From Actinomycetes bacterium (GTDB taxonomy: Bacteria; Actinomycetota; Actinomycetes; Streptosporangiales; Streptosporangiaceae), in contig JAFACJ010000043.1 in assembly GCA_023425615.1 (NCBI GenBank), forward strand, positions 1-7,190: a DNA stretch of 7,190 bases, read 5' to 3'. A program made the translations under genes and the position numbers. Positions 1 through 5,154 of the stretch are shown here, piece after piece. How positions within the stretch are numbered: the stretch's first letter is position 1; the number at the start of each line of letters is the position of its first letter. The notes under the pieces were generated by a model that saw only the letters and a program-made list of their open reading frames with translations, was not told the origin of the DNA and searched no databases.

Positions 1-163
1 TCACGAAAAGGGGGAAGATCAGCAGCCGCATCAGCACCGTGAGCAGCACGATCGAGCCACCCCAGGCCCACCCGCTGGCGGGGTCGAGCCCCAGGTGCGT
101 CAGGCCGGAGTGGATCTGGATGAGGACCCACGCCACGGCCCGGTACAACGGATCAAGCGTCAC
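1..163 (-). CDS. yidC: Membrane protein insertase YidC (Oxa1 family), 5' part only
   Basis: The first 54 codons of a leftward gene that runs off the left edge. The reading [20 protein letters not shown] continues to a hydrophobic segment (about residues 36-54, ending LLIFPLFV), matching the N-terminal region of actinobacterial YidC, where a first membrane span precedes the insertase core. YidC inserts and folds inner-membrane proteins, alone or with SecYEG. The GTG start at 163-161 is chosen because AGGAG lies 7 nt upstream (minus strand of 171-175) and because its GTGA overlaps the yidD stop by 4 nt, indicating translational coupling. The position after rpmH-rnpA-yidD is the classic yidC location. 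The core domain and catalytic groove are not in view, so identification rests on the N-terminus plus context. Confidence 0.9.
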   Translation of the reverse strand, partial: MTLDPLYRAVAWVLIQIHSGLTHLGLDPASGWAWGGSIVLLTVLMRLLIFPLFV

Positions 164-495
164 CGGTCTGCTCCTAGCGAATCTGTCTCTGCGGGCTCGA
201 TGGTCGTACGGTCGGTGCCGGATGCCTTTTTCCGGCCGGTACGAGTGGTATGACTATTACGTGGTGCAGGCACCGGATCGTACCCGCCGGGGTGGAACGG
301 ATGGCACCGGGCGACACGTGCGACCGTCAGCCAGAATCCGTGCAGAGCGCCATGAGTCCGCAGGGCCTGGAGGCCATAAGTGCTACAGGTGGGCTCGAAG
401 CGGCAGGTGGGCGGCAGCAGCGGGCTGACGAACCGCCGGTAGAAACGGACGAAGCCGATCAGCAACCAGGCGATCGGCCCCGGTCTCTGGCTCAT
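160..495 (-). CDS. yidD: Membrane protein insertion efficiency factor YidD
   Basis: A 111-residue small protein of the YidD (DUF37) family, thought to assist YidC/Sec-dependent membrane insertion at the inner face of the membrane. Visible family hallmarks are an amphipathic/hydrophobic N-terminus ([20 protein letters not shown]), the Cys motif [15 protein letters not shown] around residues 31-45, and [14 protein letters not shown] around 63-76. The last 35 or so residues are hydrophilic and poorly conserved, common for actinobacterial YidD. ATG at 495 is chosen because a GAGGGG Shine-Dalgarno lies 5 nt upstream. A GTG one codon earlier (498) would give 112 residues but leaves only 2 nt of spacing. 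The start overlaps the rnpA stop (TGATG) and the stop overlaps the yidC start, so the cluster reads as one coupled operon. Confidence 0.95.
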   Translation of the reverse strand: MSQRPGPIAWLLIGFVRFYRRFVSPLLPPTCRFEPTCSTYGLQALRTHGALHGFWLTVARVARCHPFHPGGYDPVPAPRNSHTTRTGRKKASGTDRTTIEPAETDSLGADR

Positions 496-851
496 CACTG
501 CCCCTCGCGCGACTGTTTCAGCAACCGGCCGAGCGCGGAGTCCAGATCCCTGGCCAGTTCCTCCGAGGATGCGGACGCCGCCCTGGGGTTGGCGCGCACC
601 ACCAGCAGGCTACCCGGAGGCAGGAGTTCGAGCCTGTCCCGGACGAGATGCCTCAGCCGGCGCTGCACCCTGCCCCGCACGACGGAGTTGCCCACAGCCT
701 TGGAGACGATGAACCCGGCGAGGGAGTTCCCGCCGTCATTGCCGCCGGGAAGAAGATGCGCAACGAGATGTGGCCGCCCCGCGCGGACACCGCGCCGGAC
801 GGCCAGCGTGAACTCGTGGCGCCGCCGCATCCGGTGACCGGAGGGCAGCAT
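495..851 (-). CDS. rnpA: Ribonuclease P protein component
   Basis: A 118-residue basic protein, the protein subunit of RNase P that helps the M1-type RNA process the 5' ends of tRNA precursors. It starts [20 protein letters not shown], typical of actinobacterial RnpA, followed by the central strand ([20 protein letters not shown]) and the helix [11 protein letters not shown]. The signature 'RNR' motif appears as R59-G60-R61. The ATG at 851-849 is preferred over an in-frame upstream GTG (923), which would add 24 unaligned residues and run into rpmH. The 10-nt gap after rpmH has no clear Shine-Dalgarno, so translation may be coupled to rpmH termination. The order rpmH-rnpA-yidD-yidC is conserved widely in bacteria. 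Confidence 0.95.
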   Translation of the reverse strand: MLPSGHRMRRRHEFTLAVRRGVRAGRPHLVAHLLPGGNDGGNSLAGFIVSKAVGNSVVRGRVQRRLRHLVRDRLELLPPGSLLVVRANPRAASASSEELARDLDSALGRLLKQSREGQ

Positions 852-861
852 GTGTCGATCG

Positions 862-999
862 TCAGACCGCGACGCGCGCGCGGCCCTTACGACGGCGCGC
901 GGCGAGGATCGCCTGGCCGGCACGGGTGCGCATGCGCAGCCGGAAGCCGTGCTTCTTGTGACGACGACGGTTGTTCGGCTGGAACGTACGCTTGCTCAC
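862..999 (-). CDS. rpmH: 50S ribosomal protein L34
   Basis: A 45-residue, very basic protein starting at GTG (999-997): [20 protein letters not shown], then [20 protein letters not shown]. This is the essentially invariant L34 sequence, a small protein of the 50S subunit that is buried in rRNA. AGGAG lies 6 nt upstream of the GTG (minus strand of 1006-1010). A much longer in-frame reading (to 1191) is not credible, because L34 is uniformly about 44-47 residues and starts with (M)SKRT(F/Y)QP. It is the first gene of the leftward operon and is divergent from dnaA, sharing the 1000-1408 control region. Confidence 0.98.
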   Translation of the reverse strand: MSKRTFQPNNRRRHKKHGFRLRMRTRAGQAILAARRRKGRARVAV

Positions 1000-1113
1000 T
1001 GCTGACTCCTGCTGCTCTGACGTAAGGATCGCATCGCGGGCACGTTTGGTCCCTCGCAGCGGGGGCCCGACCTGCCGGTGGCCTCCGGCGGCCTCGAAGA
1101 GACCGGTCGGCTG

Positions 1114-1132
1114 CCGTCCCGTGGCCGGACGG
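1114..1132 (-). other. Inverted repeat in the rpmH leader
   Basis: CCGTCC (1114-1119) and GGACGG (1127-1132) form a 6-bp GC-rich stem with a 7-nt loop. If the promoter at 1170-1199 is right, this hairpin lies in the rpmH mRNA leader about 115-135 nt before the start codon. A role in leader control of ribosomal protein expression is possible but unproven. Short GC-rich stems arise easily by chance in this genome. Confidence 0.25.
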
Positions 1133-1169
1133 GCACGCGTCACCACCATCGATGCGACTCGACCGTAGA

Positions 1170-1199
1170 ACGTTACGTTCTCCCCGCCCATGGGGTCAA
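1170..1199 (-). promoter_or_regulatory. Candidate rpmH operon promoter
   Basis: On the minus strand, TTGACC (1199-1194) and TAACGT (1175-1170) are separated by 18 bp and resemble housekeeping sigma-70 (HrdB-type) -35 and -10 elements. A transcript starting near 1163 would have a leader of about 160 nt before the rpmH GTG. The -10 sits inside a perfect 15-bp palindrome (1167-1181). No other candidate in the region scored as well by eye. The assignment is from sequence pattern alone. Confidence 0.45.
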
Positions 1200-1262
1200 A
1201 CGGAAGAGGTATCCCTCACCCTCGGGGAAGGTCTTTCTCCTCCTCCACCAGCATGGCCAGAG

Positions 1263-1295
1263 TTATACACAGGTTGTGGACAAACCTGTGGATGA
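1263..1295. promoter_or_regulatory. Three DnaA boxes between rpmH and dnaA
   Basis: TTATACACA (plus, 1263-1271) matches the classical TTATNCACA consensus. TTGTCCACA (minus, 1275-1283) matches the preferred actinobacterial box, and TCATCCACA (minus, 1287-1295) differs by one base. The two minus-strand boxes are 12 bp apart. DnaA binding to its own upstream region is known to autoregulate dnaA in many bacteria, including Streptomyces, so this cluster is probably an autoregulatory operator. It lies about 115-145 bp before the dnaA start. Confidence 0.85.
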
Positions 1296-1408
1296 CTCGT
1301 GAGAGAGTAGTGGCTCCCGCTTCGCAAGGTCCCCCCTGAGCTCTGCCGGAGCGCCCGCGCGGACGACGGGCGGGGAGATCCGAGGATACGCATGGGGGAG
1401 GCTTCACA

Positions 1409-3112
1409 GTGGACGGACAGGACCTCGAGTCCCTCTGGACCCGTTCGGTGGACGCCCTGCCCGAGGTGCCCGCCCACCAGCGCGCCTGGCTCGGCGTCAC
1501 CCGCCCCATCGGGATCTTCGACGGCATGGCCCTGCTCGCCGTCCCCAACGACTTCGCCAAGAAGACGCTCGAACAGCGGGTGACCTCCCTCATCGAGACC
1601 ACCCTCTCCCAGGAGCTGGGCCAGCCGATCAGGGTCGTGCTGACCGTCCAGCCCGAGATCTCCCGGCAGCCCCCGCCGCCACCGCCCGTCCAGCAGGGCT
1701 ACCCGGCGCCGCCCGTCCCGCAGCAGCCGTCCTATGACCAGCACCCCGCGCCGGGCGCCGAACAGCACGAGCATCTCTCCGCACGGCAACCCGAGTTCCG
1801 CACCCCCCAGGTTCATCCACAAGATCTTCCACAGGCTGAGACCCCTCTGACCTCGGGCTCCGCAAGTTATCCACAGCCTGTTGAAAGACCGGGTCCACAG
1901 TCGGGGCGGCATTCCCACATCGCCGGCCACACCTTCGGCGGCGCCGAGCCCGAGCCGTTCACCCCGCCCGTCCGCGCTCCGCTGCCGGGCGAGCCGCCGC
2001 AACCCGAGGCCGCCTCCTCGCCCGCGCCCTGGCAGGGCGGCTCCGGAAGCCCGGTGAAGGGGACGATCGAGGCGGCACGGCTCAACCCCAAGTACACCTT
2101 CGAGACCTTCGTCACCGGCGCGAGCAACCGGTTCGCCCAGGCGGCGGCGGTCGCGGTCGCCGAGTCGCCCGCCAAGGCCTACAACCCCCTGTTCATCTAC
2201 GGGGAGTCGGGGCTGGGCAAGACGCACCTCCTCCACGCCATCGGCCACTACGCCAGGAGCCTGTTCGACGGCGTCCGCGTGCGCTACGTCAGCTCCGAGG
2301 AGTTCACCAACGACTTCATCAACGCGATCCGCGACGGCAAGGCCGAGGGCTTCCGGCGGCGCTTCCGAGAAGTCGACATCCTTCTTGTGGACGACATCCA
2401 GTTCCTGGAGGGCAAGGAGCAGACGCAGGAAGAGTTCTTCCACACCTTCAACACCCTCCACAACGCCAACAAGCAGATCGTGATCTCCTCGGACCGGGCG
2501 CCCAAACAGCTCGTCACCCTGGAGGACAGGCTTCGCAACCGCTTCGAGTGGGGATTGATCACTGATGTGCAGCCCCCCGAACTAGAGACGCGTATCGCGA
2601 TCCTGCGCAAGAAGGCAGTCCAAGAGGGCCTGGCAGCCCCGCCGGACGTGCTGGAGTTCATCGCCACGAAGATCTCCACCAACATCCGTGAGCTGGAGGG
2701 CGCGCTCATCCGGGTCACCGCGTTCGCCAGCCTCAACCGGCAGTCCGTCGACCTGCGCCTGGCCGAGATCGTCCTCAAGGACCTCATCCCCGACACCGGT
2801 GGCCCGGAGATCACCGCCGGCATGATCATGGCGCAGACCGCCACCTACTTCGGCATCGAGATCGACGACCTGTGCGGCGCCTCACGCTCCCGGGTCCTGG
2901 TGACCGCCCGCCAGATCGCGATGTACCTGTGCCGCGAGCTCACCGACATGTCGCTGCCCAAGATCGGGCTGCAGTTCGGGGGCCGCGACCACACCACCGT
3001 GATGCACGCCGACCGCAAGATCCGCTCGCTGATGGCCGAGCGCCGCTCGATCTACAACCAGGTCACCGAGCTGACCTCACGGATCAAACAGCAGACACGC
3101 GGCAATCACTGA
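1409..3112 (+). CDS. dnaA: Chromosomal replication initiator protein DnaA
   Basis: A 567-residue ATP-dependent initiator that binds DnaA boxes, oligomerises and melts oriC. Domain I (about 1-82, [20 protein letters not shown] onward) mediates self-association and helicase loading. Domain II (about 83-222) is a long Pro/Gln-rich linker, typical of actinomycetes. Domain III (about 223-440) is the AAA+ ATPase, with Walker A GESGLGKT 265-272, Walker B ILLVDD 324-329, sensor 1 IVISSDR 357-363, the arginine finger of NRFEWG (R378) and sensor 2 NIRELEG (R427). Domain IV (about 465-567) carries the DNA-binding helix-turn-helix with [10 protein letters not shown] 526-535. The GTG start follows GGGGGAG by 8 nt and gives the expected N-terminus. 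Three DnaA boxes upstream suggest autoregulation. Oddity: the linker coding region (codons about 135-170) contains DnaA boxes and A/T-rich codon thirds unlike the rest of the gene. Confidence 0.99.
   Translation: MDGQDLESLWTRSVDALPEVPAHQRAWLGVTRPIGIFDGMALLAVPNDFAKKTLEQRVTSLIETTLSQELGQPIRVVLTVQPEISRQPPPPPPVQQGYPAPPVPQQPSYDQHPAPGAEQHEHLSARQPEFRTPQVHPQDLPQAETPLTSGSASYPQPVERPGPQSGRHSHIAGHTFGGAEPEPFTPPVRAPLPGEPPQPEAASSPAPWQGGSGSPVKGTIEAARLNPKYTFETFVTGASNRFAQAAAVAVAESPAKAYNPLFIYGESGLGKTHLLHAIGHYARSLFDGVRVRYVSSEEFTNDFINAIRDGKAEGFRRRFREVDILLVDDIQFLEGKEQTQEEFFHTFNTLHNANKQIVISSDRAPKQLVTLEDRLRNRFEWGLITDVQPPELETRIAILRKKAVQEGLAAPPDVLEFIATKISTNIRELEGALIRVTAFASLNRQSVDLRLAEIVLKDLIPDTGGPEITAGMIMAQTATYFGIEIDDLCGASRSRVLVTARQIAMYLCRELTDMSLPKIGLQFGGRDHTTVMHADRKIRSLMAERRSIYNQVTELTSRIKQQTRGNH
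1813..1875 (+). repeat. Intragenic DnaA-box cluster in the domain II coding sequence
   Basis: Three plus-strand 9-mers lie within the dnaA linker: TCATCCACA (1813-1821, one mismatch), TCTTCCACA (1825-1833, two mismatches) and TTATCCACA (1867-1875, exact consensus). A weaker GGGTCCACA follows at 1892-1900 or so. The first two are 12 bp apart. They encode V-H-P-Q, L-P-Q and S-Y-P-Q segments of a low-complexity linker, so the DNA is free to carry binding sites. The match to consensus is seen directly. DnaA binding is inferred. Confidence 0.6.
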
Positions 3113-3149
3113 CGAAATTCCACCCGCTGGAGACATTATGCGTACGCCC

Positions 3150-3301
3150 TGTGCATAAACCTGGGGACAACCTGTGGATATCCTGGGGACAACCTGTGGA
3201 CGCGTTGTGGACGGGGTGTGGATGTCTTGTCGACGAATTCACGGGCCTGTGGACGAAGTCGTGGATAACCTGTGGAGAACCTGTGAATTACCTGGGGATA
3301 T
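3150..3301 (-). repeat. Left oriC DnaA-box array, 11-bp phased
   Basis: Minus-strand box-like 9-mers begin (plus coordinate) at 3150, 3162, 3173, 3184, 3195, 3206, 3217, 3228, 3248, 3260, 3271, 3282 and 3293. Successive spacing is almost always 11 bp (twice 12, one gap of 20). All face the same way. The first, TTATGCACA, fits TTATNCACA exactly. Others vary by one to three bases (for example ATATCCACA at 3173, TTATCCACG at 3260, TTCTCCACA at 3271). A 22-bp unit is repeated at 3160-3181 and 3182-3203 with only the last bases differing. Such same-face, same-orientation spacing should favour a cooperative DnaA filament. Confidence 0.9.
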
Positions 3302-3319
3302 CGAGGTCGGTCACCGCTC

Positions 3320-3328
3320 TCGTCCACA
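3320..3328 (+). repeat. Isolated DnaA box in oriC
   Basis: TCGTCCACA, in the opposite orientation to the flanking arrays and one base from TTGTCCACA. It sits alone between the left and central arrays, in a stretch of about 75 bp with no other box. Confidence 0.7.
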
Positions 3329-3378
3329 GTCCGATGAAAGCTGGTTTCGCCCGATTCGGCACTACGAAAAGCCGACAC

Positions 3379-3442
3379 TGTGGATAACCTGTGGAGAACC
3401 TGTGGGAAACAAGAGATCGAATTGGGGACGGCGTGTGGACAG
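3379..3442 (-). repeat. Central oriC DnaA-box array
   Basis: Minus-strand boxes begin at 3379 (TTATCCACA, exact consensus), 3390 (TTCTCCACA), 3401 (TTTCCCACA), 3423 (weak, CCGTCCCCA) and 3434 (CTGTCCACA). All fall on an 11-bp grid (11, 11, 22, 11). The first 25 bp of this array (3380-3404) repeat 3261-3285 of the left array exactly. Confidence 0.85.
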
Positions 3443-3449
3443 TTTTCCG

Positions 3450-3586
3450 CCGTCCACAGCGGCCTCGGTTGTCCACAGTGGCCTACCCACAGGCGCGGTG
3501 GACAAAACTCGGCTCCTGAGCAGGGGTGGAAGGGGTTATCCACGGATTCCACAGCCCCTATGACTATGACTGCACAGTTATCCAGC
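3450..3586 (+). repeat. Right oriC DnaA-box group, mainly plus strand
   Basis: Plus-strand boxes are CCGTCCACA 3450-3458, TTGTCCACA 3469-3477 (exact actinobacterial consensus), CTACCCACA 3483-3491 (weak), TTATCCACG 3536-3544, GATTCCACA 3545-3553 and TTATCCAGC 3578-3586 (weak). One minus-strand TTGTCCACC lies at 3497-3505. Spacing is irregular, unlike the left arrays. This group borders the AT-rich stretch and so may be the side from which unwinding is directed. Confidence 0.8.
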
Positions 3587-3612
3587 CAAGAAAAGAAGAT
3601 CACTACCAATAG
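3556..3612. other. Candidate DNA unwinding element
   Basis: This is one of the most AT-rich stretches of the origin by eye. It contains a direct repeat TATGAC-TATGAC (3559-3570), a partial box, and the A-rich run AAGAAAAGAAGA (3588-3599). Its position just beyond the last boxes and before dnaN matches where DnaA-proximal unwinding elements lie in other bacteria. The assignment is by composition and position. Melting has not been computed. Confidence 0.5.
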
Positions 3613-3615
3613 GGT
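3610..3615 (+). promoter_or_regulatory. Possible dnaN -10 element
   Basis: TAGGGT fits the actinobacterial TANNNT -10 pattern and would start transcription near 3622, about 85 nt before the dnaN ATG. No convincing -35 hexamer is visible 16-19 bp upstream. The following inverted repeat would overlap the start site. Confidence 0.25.
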
Positions 3616-3639
3616 TCCGCGGAGCGCGCGCTTCGCGGA
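3616..3639. other. Long inverted repeat before dnaN
   Basis: Arms CCGCGGAGCG (3617-3626) and CGCTTCGCGG (3629-3638) pair with a single G.T mismatch around a 2-bp centre, and the flanking T3616/A3639 extends the stem. It lies between the AT-rich stretch and the dnaN start, about 70 bp before the ATG. It could be a protein-binding palindrome at the origin edge or, if transcribed, a leader hairpin for dnaN. Confidence 0.6.
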
Positions 3640-3649
3640 GATCGACTCC

Positions 3650-3682
3650 AAGCCCCGAACAAGCCCCGAACAAGCCCCGAAA
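3650..3682 (+). repeat. Triplicated 11-mer AAGCCCCGAAC upstream of dnaN
   Basis: Copies lie at 3650-3660, 3661-3671 and 3672-3682. The first two are identical and the third differs only at its last base. The copies are exactly contiguous and end 12 nt before the dnaN Shine-Dalgarno (AGGAGG, 3695-3700). The 11-bp period equals the DnaA-box spacing in oriC, but the sequence is unrelated to a DnaA box. Confidence 0.9.
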
Positions 3683-3707
3683 CCCTCGACGATCAGGAGG
3701 CGGGTCC

Positions 3708-4838
3708 ATGAAGTTCCGCATCGACCGTGACGCTCTCGCCGACGCCGTGGCCTGGACGGCCCGCACCCTCCCGGCCCGTCCGCCCGTCCCGGTGCTCGCA
3801 GGCATGCATCTGGAGGCCTCTGAGGAGCGCCTGAGCCTGTCGGCGTTCGACTACGAGGTCTCCGCCCAGGTGTCGGCCGACATCCAGGGCCAGGAGGCCG
3901 GTACGGCCCTCGTGAGCGGCCGGCTGCTCGCCGAGATCTGCCGCGCGCTGCCTCCACACCCTGTGGACGTCACCACCGCCGGCGCCAAGGTGACGCTGAA
4001 GTGCGGCACCGCGAAGTTCACACTCCAGACGATGCCTGTGGAGGACTACCCGTCCCTGCCGGCGCTGCCGCCCGTCGCCGGCACCGTGGGCAGCGACGAG
4101 TTCGCCGTCGCCGTCGCCCAGGTCGCCATCGCCGCGGGCCGCGACGACACGATCCCCATGCTCACCGGCGTGCGGGTGGAGATCGAGGGCGACACCGTGA
4201 CGCTGGCCTCCACCGACCGCTACCGGCTGGCCGTCCGCGAGCTGAAGTGGAACCCCGACTCCCCCGACCGCACCGGGGTCGCGCTCGTCCCGGCCAAGAC
4301 CCTCGCCGACACCGCCAAGTCGCTGACGTCGGGCGCCGAGGTGAAGATCTCCCTGGGCGGCGACAAGGGCGCGGGCGAGGGGATCATCGGCTTCGAGGGC
4401 GGCGGCCGCAAGACCACCTCCCGGCTGCTGGGCGACGACTTCGTGAAGTACCGGTCGCTGTTCCCCGCCGAGTACGCCGGGTACGCCGAGGTGCAGACCG
4501 GCCCGTTCGTCGACGCCCTCAAGCGCGTCTCGCTGGTCGCCGAGCGCAACACCCCGGTGCGGCTGTCGTTCCGCCAGGGCGAGGTCGTCCTGGAGGCGGG
4601 CACCGGTGACGAGGCACAGGCCGTGGAGGCCCTGGAGGCCACGCTGGAGGGCGAGGACATCGACATCGCCTTCAACCCCGGCTACGTCCTCGACGGCCTC
4701 GCTCAGATCGCCTCGGACACCGCCAGGCTGTCGTTCACCACGCCGACCAAGCCGGCGGTCCTCACCGGCAAGCCCCTCGACGACGGCGGCACCCCCGGCT
4801 ACCGCTACCTGATCATGCCGGTCCGCCTGTCCGGCTGA
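3708..4838 (+). CDS. dnaN: DNA polymerase III beta subunit (sliding clamp)
   Basis: A 376-residue clamp subunit, which as a dimeric ring encircles DNA and tethers DNA polymerase III and many repair factors through their clamp-binding motifs. The start MKFRIDRDALADAVAWTART is the canonical N-terminus. The three repeated clamp domains run about 1-120, 121-250 and 251-376. Recognisable segments include TMPVEDYPSLPALP (about 108-121), TDRYRLAVREL (about 169-179) and the C-terminal YLIMPVRL (367-374), which lines the partner-binding pocket. The length is normal for actinobacteria. ATG at 3708 has a perfect AGGAGG (3695-3700) at 7-nt spacing. It lies directly after oriC and before gnd-recF, the usual actinomycete arrangement. 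Codon use is strongly GC-rich throughout and nothing appears broken. Confidence 0.99.
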   Translation: MKFRIDRDALADAVAWTARTLPARPPVPVLAGMHLEASEERLSLSAFDYEVSAQVSADIQGQEAGTALVSGRLLAEICRALPPHPVDVTTAGAKVTLKCGTAKFTLQTMPVEDYPSLPALPPVAGTVGSDEFAVAVAQVAIAAGRDDTIPMLTGVRVEIEGDTVTLASTDRYRLAVRELKWNPDSPDRTGVALVPAKTLADTAKSLTSGAEVKISLGGDKGAGEGIIGFEGGGRKTTSRLLGDDFVKYRSLFPAEYAGYAEVQTGPFVDALKRVSLVAERNTPVRLSFRQGEVVLEAGTGDEAQAVEALEATLEGEDIDIAFNPGYVLDGLAQIASDTARLSFTTPTKPAVLTGKPLDDGGTPGYRYLIMPVRLSG

Positions 4839-4862
4839 CCTGTGAACCGCCCAGCACGCGCC

Positions 4863-5154
4863 GACGCGCGTCAGCCACAGGGTGTGTGTCGCCAAGCGCG
4901 CACACACCCTGTGGCGCATTCAGGGCACGTCCCCCACAGGCGCTGCGCCGCCGGGCGCACACCCTGCGGAACGTTCAGCGTGCGTTAGCCACAGGCAATG
5001 CGCCGCCAGGCGTGCGTCGCGCTGTGAAACGTTAAGTGCGCGTCAGCCACGGGCGATGCGCCGCCAGGCGCACACCCTGTGGAACGTTCAGTGCGCGTCA
5101 GCGCGCGCTAGCCACGGGCAGTGCGCCGCAAGGCGCGCGTCACCCTGTGGATAA
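4863..5154. repeat. Five degenerate hairpin-forming tandem repeats
   Basis: Units are anchored by CCACAGG/CCACGGG at 4875, 4934, 4989, 5047 and 5112 (spacings 59, 55, 58 and 65 bp). Each opens with a GCGYGTYAGCCAC-like segment, has a core stem such as TGCGCC-GCCA-GGCGCA (exact in unit 4, GCCG loop in unit 2, GCAA loop in unit 5) and closes with CCCTGTGG or a variant. Units 2-4 end with AACGTT (4970-4975, 5028-5033, 5083-5088). Unit 5 carries about 10 extra bp. The outer CCACAGG/CCTGTGG arms pair with each other and also look like DnaA half-boxes. I recognise no named repeat family. Confidence 0.8.
4875..4914 (+). terminator. Perfect 14-bp hairpin after dnaN, likely terminator
   Basis: CCACAGGGTGTGTG (4875-4888) and CACACACCCTGTGG (4901-4914) are exact reverse complements around a 12-nt loop, 36 bp after the dnaN stop. 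There is no U-run, but stem-only terminators are common in high-GC actinobacteria. It is also the first unit of the hairpin repeat array, so the terminator role is inferred. Confidence 0.6.

Larger units (their letters stand above)
1000..1408. promoter_or_regulatory. Divergent rpmH-dnaA intergenic control region
   Basis: A 409-bp non-coding stretch. From left to right it holds the rpmH Shine-Dalgarno (1006-1010), a GC-rich leader hairpin (1114-1132), the candidate rpmH promoter with a 15-bp palindrome (1167-1181), three DnaA boxes (1263-1295), a possible stem in the dnaA leader (CGCCCG 1352-1357 / CGGGCG 1367-1372), and the dnaA Shine-Dalgarno GGGGGAG (1394-1400). I could not identify a convincing dnaA -35/-10 pair, though it should lie in about 1284-1380. 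No open reading frame here resembles a gene. Confidence 0.75.
3113..3707. other. oriC: Chromosomal origin of replication, oriC
   Basis: The 595-bp dnaA-dnaN intergenic region, the known oriC location in actinobacteria. It contains more than 20 DnaA-box-like 9-mers around the consensus TTATCCACA/TTGTCCACA. Exact or near-exact copies include 3150-3158 (TTATGCACA, minus), 3379-3387 (TTATCCACA, minus) and 3469-3477 (TTGTCCACA, plus). The left two-thirds carries almost only minus-strand boxes and the right third mostly plus-strand boxes, followed by a relatively AT-rich stretch (about 3556-3612), then an inverted repeat, a triplicated 11-mer and the dnaN ribosome binding site. This box density resembles the Streptomyces origin, which has about 19 boxes. 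No protein-coding gene is supported here. Identity as the origin rests on location and box density. Confidence 0.95.

Noticed and set aside
852..923. Upstream GTG extension of rnpA
   Set aside because: It adds 24 residues that overlap rpmH and do not match the RnpA N-terminus. [11 protein letters not shown] is the family-like start.
1168..1180. LexA (SOS) box upstream of rpmH
   Set aside because: GAAC and GTTC are separated by 5 bp, not the 4 bp of the actinobacterial LexA site. Kept only as an unassigned palindrome.
1392..1583. ATG at 1392 as the dnaA start or an overlapping small gene
   Set aside because: It is out of frame with dnaA and overlaps the dnaA Shine-Dalgarno. The 63-residue product is Ser/Pro-rich and unlike any protein I know.
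1196..2461. A 421-residue minus-strand open frame antisense to dnaA
   Set aside because: A long antisense frame typical of GC-rich genes. Its Gly/Leu/Arg-rich composition mirrors dnaA codons and dnaA itself is unmistakable.
3136..3957. Open frames across oriC on both strands
   Set aside because: They run through DnaA-box repeats, which lack stops in some frames. The repeated TGW/PQV-like peptides reflect the boxes, not a protein.
3693..4919. A 408-residue minus-strand open frame antisense to dnaN
   Set aside because: Compositional shadow of dnaN, with no recognisable domain.
4882..5154. A 90-residue plus-strand open frame over the dnaN-gnd repeats
   Set aside because: It arises from repeats whose lengths (59, 55, 58 and 65 bp) are not multiples of three. 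It has no good ribosome binding site and no family resemblance, and the sequence looks built for hairpins.
4863..5154. CRISPR array
   Set aside because: The units are continuous, degenerate and self-complementary, with no unique spacers between identical repeats and no cas genes nearby.
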